From: Candidatus Bathyarchaeota archaeon A05DMB-5
Lineage (GTDB): Archaea > Thermoproteota > Bathyarchaeia > Bathyarchaeales > Bathycorpusculaceae
DNA: 64,000 nucleotides
Reading direction: 5' to 3'
Assembly (NCBI GenBank): GCA_019685655.1
Contig: JABFQP010000004.1
Span: 124,001-188,000 of the forward strand
Shown here: positions 1-9,106 of the stretch, in pieces
How the letters are laid out: each line of letters begins with the position of its first letter
Position numbering within the stretch: the stretch's first letter is position 1
Program-made: the position numbers and the translations under genes
The notes under the pieces: model-generated
What the model saw: the letters and a program-made list of their open reading frames with translations, nothing else
The model's database searches: none
What the model was told of the DNA's origin: nothing

Positions 1-1568
1 CCTCCGACATTCCAGTTAATCGAGTTTACACCCCTGTTGACATTGCAGAACATGATTATCTGCGAGATTTAGGGTTTCCAGGCGAGTATCCATTTACTCG
101 CGGTGTTTATCCAACCATGTATCGCGCTAGATTGTGGACCATGCGCCAATATGCAGGTTTTGGCACGGCAGAACAAACGAACAAACGTTTCAAATATTTG
201 CTGGAACAAGGACAAAAGGGCTTGAGTGTCGCTTTTGATTTTCCAACGCAAGTTGGCTATGATTGTGACCATCCTATGGCGCGTGGTGAAGTAGGTAAGG
301 CTGGCGTGAGTGTTAGCACTTTGCGGGATATGGAAACTGTCTTTGATGGAATTCCTTTGGATAAAATTACGACTTCTATGACGATAAATGCGCCTACAAA
401 CGTTTTGCTTGCAATGTATATTGCTGTTGCGCAGAAGCAGGGCGTTGAACAATCCAAACTTGGCGGAACTGTCCAAAACGACGTTTTAAAGGAATACGTT
501 GCTAGAGGCATGTACATTTTTCCGCCGAAGCCTTCAATGCGCATGGTTACGGATATTTTTGAATACTGCTCTCAGCACATGCCACAATGGAACACGATAA
601 GCATAAGCGGCTACCACATTCGCGAAGCAGGCGCTACTGCGGTTCAAGAAATTGCCTTTACGTTTGCAAATGCAATCGCCTATGTACAAGCGGCAATTAA
701 TCGTGGTTTAGACCTTGACAAGTTCGCTGGCAGATTATCCTTCTTCTTTGCTGCGCACAACAACTTTTTTGAGGAAATAGCCAAGTTCCGTGCAGCACGT
801 AAACTTTGGGCAAAAATTATGCGTGAACGTTTTGGTGCAAAAAATCCGTCTTCGTGGATGTTGCGTTTTCACACGCAAACTTCAGGCGTTTTGCTTACTG
901 CTCAGCAACCATACAACAACATTGTTAGAACGACGCTTCACGCTTTAGCTTCTGTTTTGGGTGGAACACAGTCATTACACACGAATTCGTTTGATGAAGC
1001 TTACGCGTTGCCCAGTGATCAAGCTGTGCTGGTTGCGCTTAGGACGCAGCAGATTATTGCGTATGAAAGTGGTGTAGTGGATACTGTTGACCCTTTGGCT
1101 GGTTCGTATTACATTGAGTATTTGACGAATGAAATTGAGGAGAAAGCCCAAAAGTATATTGAACAAATTGACGGTATGGGTGGAGCTGTAGCTGCTATTG
1201 AAAAGGGCTTCATGCAACGCGAGATCACGGAAAGTGCTTATCTCTATCAGAAGGAGGTTGAGAGCAAGAAACGAATAGTTGTGGGTGTGAATGAGTTCAT
1301 AACGGAAGAAGAGATTCCGATAAAAATTATGCAGATAGACCCGAAAATTGAAAAAACCTTGATTGGTAGGCTGCAACGGATAAAAAGAGAAAGGAATAAC
1401 GCTAAAGTGAGTGAAGTTTTAAGCAAATTGCGCAAAGCCGCAGAAAACGAAAAAGTGAATCTCATGCCTTTCGTTCTTGGCGCAGTAAAAGAATATGCAA
1501 CGTTAGGTGAGATTTGCGGGGTTCTACGTGAAATTTTTGGCGAATACAAACCTTCAACAATTTTCTAG
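1..1568 (+). CDS. mcmA1: Methylmalonyl-CoA mutase large subunit, 5' end cut by window edge
   Basis: Catalytic (TIM-barrel) subunit of adenosylcobalamin-dependent methylmalonyl-CoA mutase, which interconverts succinyl-CoA and (R)-methylmalonyl-CoA. The frame is open from base 3, so about 521 residues are present and the N-terminus is missing; the first internal ATG (117) is not the real start because the family residues [13 protein letters not shown] lie before it. Family motifs seen are [41 protein letters not shown] and [14 protein letters not shown]. The protein ends without a DxHxxG B12-binding domain, so this is the split archaeal form and a separate small subunit is expected elsewhere. 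Its 3' end overlaps the convergent biotin carrier gene by 4 bases. Carboxylase and epimerase genes of the same pathway follow within 10 kb. Confidence 0.95.
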   Translation, partial: SDIPVNRVYTPVDIAEHDYLRDLGFPGEYPFTRGVYPTMYRARLWTMRQYAGFGTAEQTNKRFKYLLEQGQKGLSVAFDFPTQVGYDCDHPMARGEVGKAGVSVSTLRDMETVFDGIPLDKITTSMTINAPTNVLLAMYIAVAQKQGVEQSKLGGTVQNDVLKEYVARGMYIFPPKPSMRMVTDIFEYCSQHMPQWNTISISGYHIREAGATAVQEIAFTFANAIAYVQAAINRGLDLDKFAGRLSFFFAAHNNFFEEIAKFRAARKLWAKIMRERFGAKNPSSWMLRFHTQTSGVLLTAQQPYNNIVRTTLHALASVLGGTQSLHTNSFDEAYALPSDQAVLVALRTQQIIAYESGVVDTVDPLAGSYYIEYLTNEIEEKAQKYIEQIDGMGGAVAAIEKGFMQREITESAYLYQKEVESKKRIVVGVNEFITEEEIPIKIMQIDPKIEKTLIGRLQRIKRERNNAKVSEVLSKLRKAAENEKVNLMPFVLGAVKEYATLGEICGVLREIFGEYKPSTIF

Positions 1569-2119
1569 CCGATAACGAAAAGGATTTCGCCTTCACTTAC
1601 TGAAGACCCCTCAGAAACGTTAGCTTCTTGGATTACTCCATTTTTTGGCGCGGTTATCTCGTTTTCCATTTTCATGGCTTCGATGATGCAGAGCACTTGA
1701 CCAGTCTTTACTTGGTCGCCTTTCTTAACTTTGACTGCGATTACTTTGCCTGTCATTGGCGCAGCTACGGCGCCTTCGATGGTTTGTCTTTGTGTTGTTG
1801 TTCGTTTTGTGGGTTGAAGTAGAACTGACTGATAGGCAGTCAGCATTGGTTTAGTTGTTGGCGTTTTTATTTCCGCTTTAAATGTTGCTTCTTCAACTTT
1901 CACTTGGAAAGGTTTTTCTCGGTCGATTTTTGGCAGTTCTATTTTGTATGTTTTGTCGTTTATTTTTATGCAGAACTGCTTTTCCAACGCGGATGTATCG
2001 GTTTGCAATTCCACATTTAATGGTTTTTCATCAATTTTTACCATAAAGGATTTTTCGCTTGTTTTTGTGACTTCGATTTTTCTGGGTTTGCCGTCTATGC
2101 AAATTTCGTATGTTGGCAT
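1565..2119 (-). CDS. Biotin carboxyl carrier protein (first copy)
   Basis: Biotinylated carrier subunit of a decarboxylase/carboxyltransferase, about 184 residues. The C-terminal 70 residues form a biotinyl domain with the classic EAMKMEN motif, whose lysine is the biotin site, and the [20 protein letters not shown] turn. The N-terminal half shows short related beta-rich stretches ([30 protein letters not shown]) that look like an internal repeat. I chose ATG 2119 ([10 protein letters not shown]) over the upstream in-frame start at 2167 because 2119 lies 2 bases after the stop of the preceding carboxyltransferase gene. The pair forms a leftward operon, so this carrier most likely serves that carboxyltransferase. 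Confidence 0.93.
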   Translation of the reverse strand: MPTYEICIDGKPRKIEVTKTSEKSFMVKIDEKPLNVELQTDTSALEKQFCIKINDKTYKIELPKIDREKPFQVKVEEATFKAEIKTPTTKPMLTAYQSVLLQPTKRTTTQRQTIEGAVAAPMTGKVIAVKVKKGDQVKTGQVLCIIEAMKMENEITAPKNGVIQEANVSEGSSVSEGEILFVIG

Positions 2120-2121
2120 CG

Positions 2122-3666
2122 TTATGCACCATATTCTATTAGGTTTTGTCTGCCAGTCAAAACCCAATTTGATGTGACAGCCTTAGCTCTGACTGGAATC
2201 AAGGCTTTTGTCCCACGTGAGCTTGCTAGGCATGTTGCGACTGCAACAGAAACAGCTGCAATTTTTTCCAGTTCCTCAAGTTTTTCGGGGGGAATTCCAG
2301 TTTTGGCTTCTTCGCGTTTGGCTTTTCTTTTCTTGAAGAATTCTAGGGCTTGCTGTGGAAAAAGGGCGTATGTTATTTTGTCTTCTTCGCTTTCAATGTA
2401 GGGTTTCACGTCTTCTGGGATTTTGTTTAAGGCGGGTTCGAGAAGGTCTGCTGGGCGAGTTGTTATGGGTTCTTCGTCGCCTATTATTTTCTTTTTCACT
2501 TTTGGGTCGATTGGGGCTGGCGGTTTTCCATACAAGCCTTTCACGTAGTCTTTAATTTCTTTTGGCACTATGCTGTAGCGTTTGCCAGAAATTACGTTGA
2601 GAACTGCTTGGATGCCGACAAGCTGGCTTGTAGGCGTGACGAGCGGTGGATAACCAAGTTCTTTTCTTACTTTTGGGACTTCTTCGAGAACTTCTTTGAG
2701 GCGGTGTTCGGCTTTCTGTTCTTTTAATTGTTCGAGGAGGTTGCTGAACATTCCGCCGGGGATCTGGTGAACTATTATTGATGCGTCTACGCGTTCGGAT
2801 TTTGGGTCTATTAGTTTTAGTGGGTCGTAGTATTTTTCGCGGAGTTCTCTGAAGTATTCTGCGATTTCGCTTAAGAGTTCGAGGTTTAGTTCTGTGTCGT
2901 AGGGTGTTCCTTTCAGTGCAGCTACAACTGATTCGGCTGGAGGTTGTGATGTGCCCCATGCTAACGGTGAAAAGGCAGTGTCAAGAATGTCTACGTCTGC
3001 TTCGCAAGCACGCAGATAGGTCATCATTACCATACCGCTTGTGCTGTGTGAATGCAAGTGTACTGGTAAGCCTACTTCTTTTTTTAGGGCGGTTATGAGT
3101 TCGTAGGCTGGTTGTGGCGCGAGCATGCCTGCCATGTCTTTTATGCAGATGCTGTCGCAGTTTAGTTGTGCTAGTTTTTTGGCGAAGTCTACGTAGTATT
3201 TTATTGTGTGGACTGGGCTGATGGTGTAGCAGATTGTGCCTTGGGCGTGTTTGCCGCATTTTTTGACGGTTTTGATGGCGACTTCCATGTTGCGAATGTC
3301 GTTTAAGGCGTCGAAGACGCGGAATATGTCTATGCCATTTTCTGCGGCTTTCTCTATAAATTTTACGAGTACGTCGTCTGGATAGTTGCGGTAGCCGACA
3401 ATGTTTTGTCCGCGCAGAAGCATTTGGAAAGGCGTCTTTTTTATGTGGCGTTTTAGTTGGCGGATGCGTTCCCATGGGTCTTCTGCGAGAAAACGTATTG
3501 CGACATCGAAGGTTGCGCCTCCCCACATTTCAAGTGAGAAGAAGCCTACTTGGTCGATTTTTTCTGCTATTGGTAGCATTGTTTCTGTGCGCATTCTTGT
3601 TGCCATTAGGGATTGGTGTGCGTCGCGGAATGTTGTGTCGGTGAGCTTTACTGGTTTGTGTGGCAA
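2122..3666 (-). CDS. Carboxyltransferase of PycB/OadA/transcarboxylase-5S type
   Basis: 514-residue protein of the HMGL-like carboxyltransferase family (pyruvate carboxylase subunit B, oxaloacetate decarboxylase alpha or transcarboxylase 5S). It moves CO2 between biotin and pyruvate/oxaloacetate. Seen: metal-site start LTDTTFRDAHQSLMATRMR, the HSHSTSG metal histidines, CIKDMAG with the lysine that is carbamylated in the family, and a conserved C-terminal helical domain. There is no biotinyl domain of its own; the next gene supplies it. The start is TTG 3666, the only start codon that keeps the conserved N-terminus; a TATA-like box lies about 20 bases upstream, so the transcript may be nearly leaderless. 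Whether it makes or breaks oxaloacetate cannot be told from sequence; with the biotin carboxylase at 9.1-10.6 kb it could form an archaeal pyruvate carboxylase. Confidence 0.92.
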   Translation of the reverse strand: MPHKPVKLTDTTFRDAHQSLMATRMRTETMLPIAEKIDQVGFFSLEMWGGATFDVAIRFLAEDPWERIRQLKRHIKKTPFQMLLRGQNIVGYRNYPDDVLVKFIEKAAENGIDIFRVFDALNDIRNMEVAIKTVKKCGKHAQGTICYTISPVHTIKYYVDFAKKLAQLNCDSICIKDMAGMLAPQPAYELITALKKEVGLPVHLHSHSTSGMVMMTYLRACEADVDILDTAFSPLAWGTSQPPAESVVAALKGTPYDTELNLELLSEIAEYFRELREKYYDPLKLIDPKSERVDASIIVHQIPGGMFSNLLEQLKEQKAEHRLKEVLEEVPKVRKELGYPPLVTPTSQLVGIQAVLNVISGKRYSIVPKEIKDYVKGLYGKPPAPIDPKVKKKIIGDEEPITTRPADLLEPALNKIPEDVKPYIESEEDKITYALFPQQALEFFKKRKAKREEAKTGIPPEKLEELEKIAAVSVAVATCLASSRGTKALIPVRAKAVTSNWVLTGRQNLIEYGA

Positions 3667-3675
3667 AGGTATTAG

Positions 3676-3697
3676 CCCCCCTTATATATAGGTTGAA
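3676..3697 (-). promoter_or_regulatory. TATA-like promoter element and copy A of a dispersed 22-bp intergenic element
   Basis: Reading leftward the element is TTCAACCTAT, two A/T bases, then ATAAGGGGGG. It includes a good archaeal TATA box centred near 3687, about 20 bases before the TTG start of the PycB-type gene. The same 22 bp, with only the two central A/T bases changed, occurs at 49143-49164 and 58517-58538 between other genes. Promoter function is inferred from position; the conservation beyond the TATA box (six G/C bases and GGTTGAA) suggests something more than a core promoter. Confidence 0.55.
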
Positions 3698-3801
3698 TGG
3701 GAGAGTAGAAAATGTAAGTGAAGTCTGTTATTAATTAATTTAGGTGTTGAAAGAGTTTTTGCATCAATGGATATTTTGTGAAGTGATTGGAAGGTGAGAA
3801 T

Positions 3802-4626
3802 TTAAAAGATGGAAGGATGCTGGAAGATGAGGTTAAGTTTTTCTCCATATAGGACTAGATGTTTTGACAATCCTTTAGTCGAAGTTTCCTTACTCAAGTG
3901 TAATAGCATCTCAGTCACTTGTTTGAAGAATTTTTCGTCCCAATTACGAGATTCTTGAATTTCCACTGGAATAGAAAGGAGGTTTAACATGCCGCAAACA
4001 GCATAGACTTCGATAACCTTTATTCCTTCCTTTTTAAAGAGTTCTCTTGCTTCTTCGACGTTTACAGCCATGTGTTTTTCTTCGTGATGACAAACGTATT
4101 TCGATTTTGACTTAACTAGAGCTAGTGCTTCTCCGGGGTTTTCGCAAAACATGCTGACAGCAGAACCGTATTTATTAACTAGAAAAATGGAGATTTTTCC
4201 TCCTTTCTTTGTCACTCGCATGAGTTCTTTTGGGGTTGTTATCATTCCATCCCAGCAGAGTACAAAATCGAAACTCTCGTCAGCAAAACGAAGCTTGTGA
4301 ACATCGCACTCACAGATTTCTACTTTGTCTAAAACGCCTTCTCTGAGCAGTTTTTGCCTTGCGACATTAAGCATTTTAGGAGAGATGTCACATAATGTAA
4401 CTGAGTATCCCATCTTAGCTAAAGGAAGCGTTATCCTTCCCGTGCCGCCAGCCGCATCCAAAATTTTTGTGTTTCTGTTTTTGGGAAGATGCCCTTTTAG
4501 TAGTTCCCAATCGACGTAGTGTTCAACAGCGCCGTGAAAGGTTTTGTACCACTCATCATATCTCTCCGAATGCTCGTCCCACTTCTTTCTTATGCTTTCA
4601 ATGTCTCTGGCTTCATCTTTAATCAT
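3802..4626 (-). CDS. Class I SAM-dependent methyltransferase
   Basis: 274-residue Rossmann methyltransferase of unknown substrate. The SAM-binding motif I is LDAAGGTGRITLPLAKMGY (about residues 56-74), followed by the acidic strand end VTLCDISPKML and motif DESFDFVLCWDGM. The N-terminal RKKWDEHSERYDEWYKTFHG resembles ubiE/ArsM-like small-molecule methyltransferases. It is divergent from an HxlR-type regulator 111 bases away, an arrangement that often means local control by that regulator. The substrate is not predictable from what I see. Confidence 0.85.
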   Translation of the reverse strand: MIKDEARDIESIRKKWDEHSERYDEWYKTFHGAVEHYVDWELLKGHLPKNRNTKILDAAGGTGRITLPLAKMGYSVTLCDISPKMLNVARQKLLREGVLDKVEICECDVHKLRFADESFDFVLCWDGMITTPKELMRVTKKGGKISIFLVNKYGSAVSMFCENPGEALALVKSKSKYVCHHEEKHMAVNVEEARELFKKEGIKVIEVYAVCGMLNLLSIPVEIQESRNWDEKFFKQVTEMLLHLSKETSTKGLSKHLVLYGEKLNLIFQHPSIF

Positions 4627-4737
4627 CTTTCTTCCTCCAAATACTCGTAAAGTCCCCCTAATGCGTTACTATAAAAAGTGCAGTATTTAAGTTACAAAGT
4701 TTACAATTTGATATCAAGTGTTTAGGTGGAAAGTGTT

Positions 4738-5133
4738 ATGAGCAAGGAAAATGATTTTAGTTGTTTCTGTCCGCTTGAAGGAATCATGGATGTTATCAGC
4801 AGAAAATGGGCGATTCTTGTCATCAACGCAATTGGCACTTATGGAAAGTTAAGATTCAACAGACTCATGGAAGAGTTACATGGCTTTAGTCCGAAGACTC
4901 TTTCAGATAGGCTCAAAGAACTCCAAATAGAAGGTTTGGTTGAGAGAAAATTTTTCGCTGAAATACCCCCACGGGTAGAGTATTCACTCACAAACGACGG
5001 TGTAGAACTTAGAGAATCAATTATACCTCTTTTAAAATGGGCTATAAAAAGGAACGTCGCAAGTGGCCATGCTGTCAACTGTGAATGCGATGAATGTAAG
5101 AGTAGATTCGGGTCGCAAGCTAAGAGTTTATAG
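4738..5133 (+). CDS. HxlR-family winged-helix transcriptional regulator
   Basis: 131-residue DNA-binding regulator. It has the family signature [19 protein letters not shown] near the start, then the winged helix [20 protein letters not shown] and wing [12 protein letters not shown]. In this family cysteines near the N-terminus often sense redox or electrophiles; here they are CFCPLEG. The C-terminus has an unusual extra cysteine motif, NCECDECK, that could bind metal. ATG 4738 is preferred over GTG 4726 because a GGTGG ribosome site at 4725-4729 overlaps the latter. The gene runs divergently from the methyltransferase and overlaps the end of the convergent carboxyltransferase gene by 6 bases. 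Confidence 0.9.
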   Translation: MSKENDFSCFCPLEGIMDVISRKWAILVINAIGTYGKLRFNRLMEELHGFSPKTLSDRLKELQIEGLVERKFFAEIPPRVEYSLTNDGVELRESIIPLLKWAIKRNVASGHAVNCECDECKSRFGSQAKSL

Positions 5134-6696
5134 TGGTATGTTTCCGTGTTTTCTTGTTGGTCGTGGTTCACGTTTTGTTGCGAGGCTTTCGAGTGCACTG
5201 ATTAGTTTGGGTCTGGTTTCTGCTGGTTCGATGACTTCGTCTATGTAGCCTTTCTGTGCGGCTATGTAAGGGCTTGCGAATTTCTGGCGGTACTCGCTTA
5301 CAAGTTCCATCCGCTTCTTTTCAGGGTCTTTAGCTTCAGCAATTTCTTTGCGGAAGATTATGTTTATTGCCCCATGTGGTCCCATAACTGCTATTTCGGC
5401 TGTTGGCCACGCGTAGTTTATGTCTGCGCCGCTGTGTTTAGAGCCCATGACGTCGTAGGCTCCACCGTAAGATTTGCGCAGTATAGTCGTGATTTTTGGA
5501 ACCGTGGCTTCGCAGTAAGCGTACAATAGTTTAGAGCCGTGTTTGATTATTCCGCCGTGCTCCTGTTCAATGCCTGGTAAGAAGCCTGGCACGTCGACGA
5601 AAGTGATTATTGGAATGTTGAAGCAGTCGCAGAAGCGTATGAAGCGTCCGGCTTTCATGCTGCTGTTTATGTCTAAAGCCCCAGCGTAATGCATGGGCTG
5701 GTTAGCAACAATGCCTACTGTTTTACCATTCAAACGCGCAAAGCCGATTACAATGTTTTGCGCCCACAGAGGTTGGACTTCGAAGAATTCGCCGTTGTCC
5801 ACTACGCGGGTTATTACTTCTTTTGCGTCGTAGGGTTTGTCTGGGTCGTCTGGAAGAATGCGCGCTAAGCCTTGGTCCGTGCGGTTTGGTTCGTCTGTCG
5901 GTTCAGCAACTGGCGGGTCTTCTAGATAATTGCTTGGCAGATAGCTCAGAAGCTTCTTTATGATTTGGATGCACTGTTCTTCGTTTTGGGCTATAAAATG
6001 TGCGACGCCGCTTGTTGTGCTGTGTACCATTGCGCCGCCGAGGTCTTCAAATGTGACTTCTTGTCCGAGCGCGGCTTTGACCACATCTGGACCAGTGATG
6101 AACATGTGCGATGTTTTGTCTACCATGATTATGAAGTCTGTTAGGGCTGGCGAATAAACAGCTCCGCCTGCACATGGACCCATAATGGCGCTTATCTGCG
6201 GAATAACGCCGGAACTTATCACGTTACGGAAGAATATGTCACCGTAACCAGCGAGACTTGCAACGCCTTCTTGAATTCGCGCTCCACCACTGTCGTTTAA
6301 ACCTATGACTGGCGCACCCGTTTTCAACGCCAAATCCATGAGTTTGCAGACTTTCTTTGCGAACATCTCACCAAGCGAACCGCCGAAAACAGTGAAGTCC
6401 TGGCTGAAAACGTAAACGAGCCTGCCGTCTATTGTGCCGTAGCCCGTTACGACGCCATCGCCTAAAAACTTCTTTTCAGCCATGCCAAACTCCGTGCACT
6501 GATGAACCACGAAACGGTCGAGCTCGTTGAAACTTCCCGGGTCAAGCAGTAACTCGATGCGTTCGCGAGCGGTTAACTTGCCTTTGGCGTGTTGCTCTTC
6601 AATTCGCTTTTGTCCACCGCCAAGCTTGGCTTGTTCGTTTAATTCACGTAAAAGCTTAATCTTCTCATCAACACTTGGCTCTTTAATGCTTGACAT
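5128..6696 (-). CDS. mmdA: Propionyl-CoA carboxylase beta / methylmalonyl-CoA decarboxylase alpha (carboxyltransferase)
   Basis: 522-residue biotin-dependent acyl-CoA carboxyltransferase with two crotonase-fold halves. It transfers a carboxyl group between carboxybiotin and propionyl-CoA. Motifs: [43 protein letters not shown], oxyanion-hole region [16 protein letters not shown], and in the second half [20 protein letters not shown] with [11 protein letters not shown]. Length matches PccB/MmdA (about 510-520). A GAGGT ribosome site sits 8 bases before ATG 6696. With the biotin carboxylase, second carrier, biotin ligase and epimerase just downstream in map order it completes a propionyl-CoA carboxylase. 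No sodium-pump membrane subunit is seen, so carboxylase is favoured over Na+-pumping decarboxylase. Confidence 0.93.
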   Translation of the reverse strand: MSSIKEPSVDEKIKLLRELNEQAKLGGGQKRIEEQHAKGKLTARERIELLLDPGSFNELDRFVVHQCTEFGMAEKKFLGDGVVTGYGTIDGRLVYVFSQDFTVFGGSLGEMFAKKVCKLMDLALKTGAPVIGLNDSGGARIQEGVASLAGYGDIFFRNVISSGVIPQISAIMGPCAGGAVYSPALTDFIIMVDKTSHMFITGPDVVKAALGQEVTFEDLGGAMVHSTTSGVAHFIAQNEEQCIQIIKKLLSYLPSNYLEDPPVAEPTDEPNRTDQGLARILPDDPDKPYDAKEVITRVVDNGEFFEVQPLWAQNIVIGFARLNGKTVGIVANQPMHYAGALDINSSMKAGRFIRFCDCFNIPIITFVDVPGFLPGIEQEHGGIIKHGSKLLYAYCEATVPKITTILRKSYGGAYDVMGSKHSGADINYAWPTAEIAVMGPHGAINIIFRKEIAEAKDPEKKRMELVSEYRQKFASPYIAAQKGYIDEVIEPAETRPKLISALESLATKREPRPTRKHGNIPL

Positions 6697-6813
6697 TATG
6701 GATTACCTCAAATTGAAACAGTATAATAACTTAACAAATATTTAGAACCTATGGAAGCATAAAACCAATCTGATTCACCAATCTTCGAAAATTGCAGACA
6801 TATCATCGCACAT

Positions 6814-7125
6814 TTATCGCACTATAAACCCAATAATCATGCCTATACTTGATAATATTAGAGAATAGTTAAGAAGTGACTTCTTTCCAAGAGTCTTATC
6901 AATGTCAGCTGAGCATAATGCGATAAGTAACGCTCCAGTAAATCCTAGAGGAAATATAGGATTATTGTTAATCCTAAACCACAAGAAGGAGATGAGAAAA
7001 GACATAATCATCCATCCCAATGAATGAGTGTTAATGGGAGTTGAGAGTGACATTCCACAATATGGGCAAAATACCGCGTCAGAAGGAATAAGTTTGCCCC
7101 ACTTCGTGCAATTTTTCGTAGACAC
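6814..7125 (-). CDS. Small zinc-ribbon membrane protein
   Basis: 103-residue protein of unknown function. The N-terminus resembles the zinc-ribbon common in archaeal membrane proteins, but the first knuckle is degenerate (CTKWG in place of CxxCG) while the second is intact (CPYCG). Three hydrophobic segments follow (roughly residues 38-50, 57-70 and 84-102). Start is GTG 7125, the only one that keeps the knuckle. It stands alone between the carboxyltransferase and biotin ligase genes. Coding status is likely but not certain because the ribbon is degenerate. Confidence 0.6.
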   Translation of the reverse strand: MSTKNCTKWGKLIPSDAVFCPYCGMSLSTPINTHSLGWMIMSFLISFLWFRINNNPIFPLGFTGALLIALCSADIDKTLGKKSLLNYSLILSSIGMIIGFIVR

Positions 7126-7272
7126 AATACCACTATTTCATGGTTACACTGACAAAAATTAAAAATTTTCGCAAAAATCCATTTAATAACGGTTGAAAGG
7201 ACGTTTGATAAAGGCACGTTTTTTATAGACTCTAAACGCTTCAATGCTGTCCTAAAAATAGCAACAATTATC

Positions 7273-8067
7273 TTAGCCTAAAGGAAAAATATCTCCAATA
7301 AACACCCGTTTTATGGTTCCCTCTTCAAGTTTGAGAACCAGAGCGCCTTCGCTGTCAACATCCAAAGCCAATCCACATAACCTTTTAGTTTCACTCGCAA
7401 CAACCACTTGCTTACCAAGAAAACCCGAATAGCTTTTCCATCTTTCCAGAACCGAATTAAATCCCTCTTTCAAAAACTGCTCGTAAACACCGTCCAACCT
7501 CTCAAGCAACACCCTAAACAGTTCTTCCAACTTAACTTTTCTGCCAAGCTCGTTCATCAAAGAAGTCGCACTTTCCCAAAACTCGCTAGGAAAAACCTTC
7601 CTCACATCAAAATTCACGTTAACGCCAACGCCCAGCACCACAAAATTGACTTTTTCGCCAAGCGTGCTCATCTCCGCTAATACACCACAAATCTTGCGCT
7701 CTTCAACCAACACATCATTAGGCCATTTAGTCTCAACCTTTAAGCCGTACAACTCCCGCAGAACTTCAGCCACAGCCAAACCAGCCACAAAAACAAGCCT
7801 AACCGCTTCTGCAGCCCTAAGTTTAGGCTTGACCACAACAGAAAACCACAAGCCACCCTCAGGCGAAAACCACACTCTATCCAAGCGCCCACGCCCAGCA
7901 GTCTGAGTTTGGGCAATCGCAACCGTTCCTTCCGGAGCGCCAAGCACGGCTAATTCTTTAGCCCACTCGTTAGTCGAGCCAACACTACGACTGAAAAATA
8001 TTCTTTTTCCAAACCGTTTTGTACGCAAGCCTTCCTGAAGCTTGTCCAAATTTATCTTCGCTGACAC
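7273..8067 (-). CDS. birA: Biotin--[carboxylase] ligase
   Basis: 264-residue biotin protein ligase, which adenylates biotin and attaches it to the lysine of the carrier proteins. Seen: SVGSTNEWAKELA, the biotinyl-AMP loop QTQTAGRGRLDRVWFSPEGG, the catalytic KWPNDVLVEERKICGVLAEM stretch and the C-terminal SH3-like domain. There is no N-terminal helix-turn-helix, so it is an enzyme only and not a repressor. Its position among two carrier proteins and two carboxyltransferases explains its role. It ends 15 bases upstream in map order of the epimerase gene and is probably co-transcribed with it. Confidence 0.95.
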   Translation of the reverse strand: MSAKINLDKLQEGLRTKRFGKRIFFSRSVGSTNEWAKELAVLGAPEGTVAIAQTQTAGRGRLDRVWFSPEGGLWFSVVVKPKLRAAEAVRLVFVAGLAVAEVLRELYGLKVETKWPNDVLVEERKICGVLAEMSTLGEKVNFVVLGVGVNVNFDVRKVFPSEFWESATSLMNELGRKVKLEELFRVLLERLDGVYEQFLKEGFNSVLERWKSYSGFLGKQVVVASETKRLCGLALDVDSEGALVLKLEEGTIKRVFIGDIFPLG

Positions 8068-8081
8068 AGCATTTCTAACCG

Positions 8082-8486
8082 TTAGGGCTTTTCAACAAGC
8101 TCCAACAAAACGCCACGCGTGCTTTTCGGGTGAACAAACGCTATTTTCTTGCCTTCAGCGCCTTCTCGCGGTTTATCATCAACAAGCACAACGCCTTTCC
8201 GCTTGAGCTCCGTCAAAACCGCTTTAATATCATCGACTTCTACAGCAAAATGGTGCACGCCTTCACCGCGACTTTCAAGAAACTTCGCTACGGGGCTGTC
8301 GCCGCCAAGAGGCTCCAAAAGCTCAATCTGCGTTTCGCCGCCAGTGGAAAGAAACGCCACCTTAACCTTTCGCTCAGTTAAAACATGAACACCTAACAGC
8401 TTGAAACCTAAAACGTCACAGTAAACGCGAACAGCCTCATCCAAATTCTTCACTGCAACACCAACATGGTCCATTCCAGCAAACAT
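8082..8486 (-). CDS. mce: Methylmalonyl-CoA epimerase
   Basis: 134-residue vicinal-oxygen-chelate protein that interconverts (S)- and (R)-methylmalonyl-CoA, linking the carboxylase product to the mutase. Motifs: metal-ligand MDHVGVAVKNLDEAV at the start, QIELLEP, GEGVHHFAVEVDD and C-terminal metal glutamate in GVLLELVE. I place the start at ATG 8486 because GAGGAG lies 9 bases before it; a longer reading from TTG 8510 would bury that site. It lies between biotin ligase and the second carrier/biotin carboxylase pair. Confidence 0.93.
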   Translation of the reverse strand: MFAGMDHVGVAVKNLDEAVRVYCDVLGFKLLGVHVLTERKVKVAFLSTGGETQIELLEPLGGDSPVAKFLESRGEGVHHFAVEVDDIKAVLTELKRKGVVLVDDKPREGAEGKKIAFVHPKSTRGVLLELVEKP

Positions 8487-8563
8487 TACTCTCAACTCCT
8501 CAAAGAACAATTAACCCCATGCAAAACATCGAATAAAAGAGTTTCCAAAACAACAACCAAAAA

Positions 8564-9106
8564 TCAACTAATAGTTGCCAAAACATCTCCCTTATTCACA
8601 ACAGCCCCCACAGAAACTTTAATTTCTCTTACAACTCCAGCCTTATGCGAAATCACTAGATTTTGCATTTTCATGGCTTCCAAAACGCAGATGCACGCGC
8701 CTTTCTCAATTTTTCTTCCTACATCCGCTTTTAAGGAAACAATTCTGCCAGAAATAGGAGCAGTCACAGCGTCCTTTTCAACAATCAAACTCGCCGTGGG
8801 CTTTTTAACAACTTTGAGTGTAGGCTCTTGTTGTGCAAGCGGCTCTTTCAAAATTTTAGGTTGAAATTGAACATCGAAAAGTTTTCTGTAAATCACGATT
8901 TGCCGAAAACCGCCATAACCCTTATTCACACTGGCTGAAAAAGTTTTACCATTAATCTCCAGTACTGCTGCTTTGCCTTGTCCCGAATTTCTGAACACAA
9001 CACTAAAAGTTTTGCCGTCCACTTCCACCAAAAAGCTACTGCCATTTCGCTCCAAAACCCTAATCTTGTATGGCTTTTTGTTCACTAAAACTTCTTGAAG
9101 AGTCAA
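8564..9106 (-). CDS. Biotin carboxyl carrier protein (second copy)
   Basis: 180-residue biotinylated carrier with EAMKMQN biotin motif about 40 residues from the end, inside a complete biotinyl domain (VTAPISGRIVSLKADVG ... VVNKGDVLATI). The N-terminal 75 residues are beta-rich (VDGKTFSVVFR, INGKTFSASV) and resemble the first half of the other carrier at 1565-2119. It overlaps the upstream biotin carboxylase gene by 4 bases (ATGA), which implies translational coupling and a working pair for propionyl-CoA or pyruvate carboxylation. Confidence 0.93.
   Translation of the reverse strand: MTLQEVLVNKKPYKIRVLERNGSSFLVEVDGKTFSVVFRNSGQGKAAVLEINGKTFSASVNKGYGGFRQIVIYRKLFDVQFQPKILKEPLAQQEPTLKVVKKPTASLIVEKDAVTAPISGRIVSLKADVGRKIEKGACICVLEAMKMQNLVISHKAGVVREIKVSVGAVVNKGDVLATIS

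Noticed and set aside
2552-3526. Arg-rich open frames on the same strand as the PycB-type gene but in another frame
   Set aside because: No start signals and low-complexity sequence; the 5S-type protein in the main frame has clear catalytic motifs.
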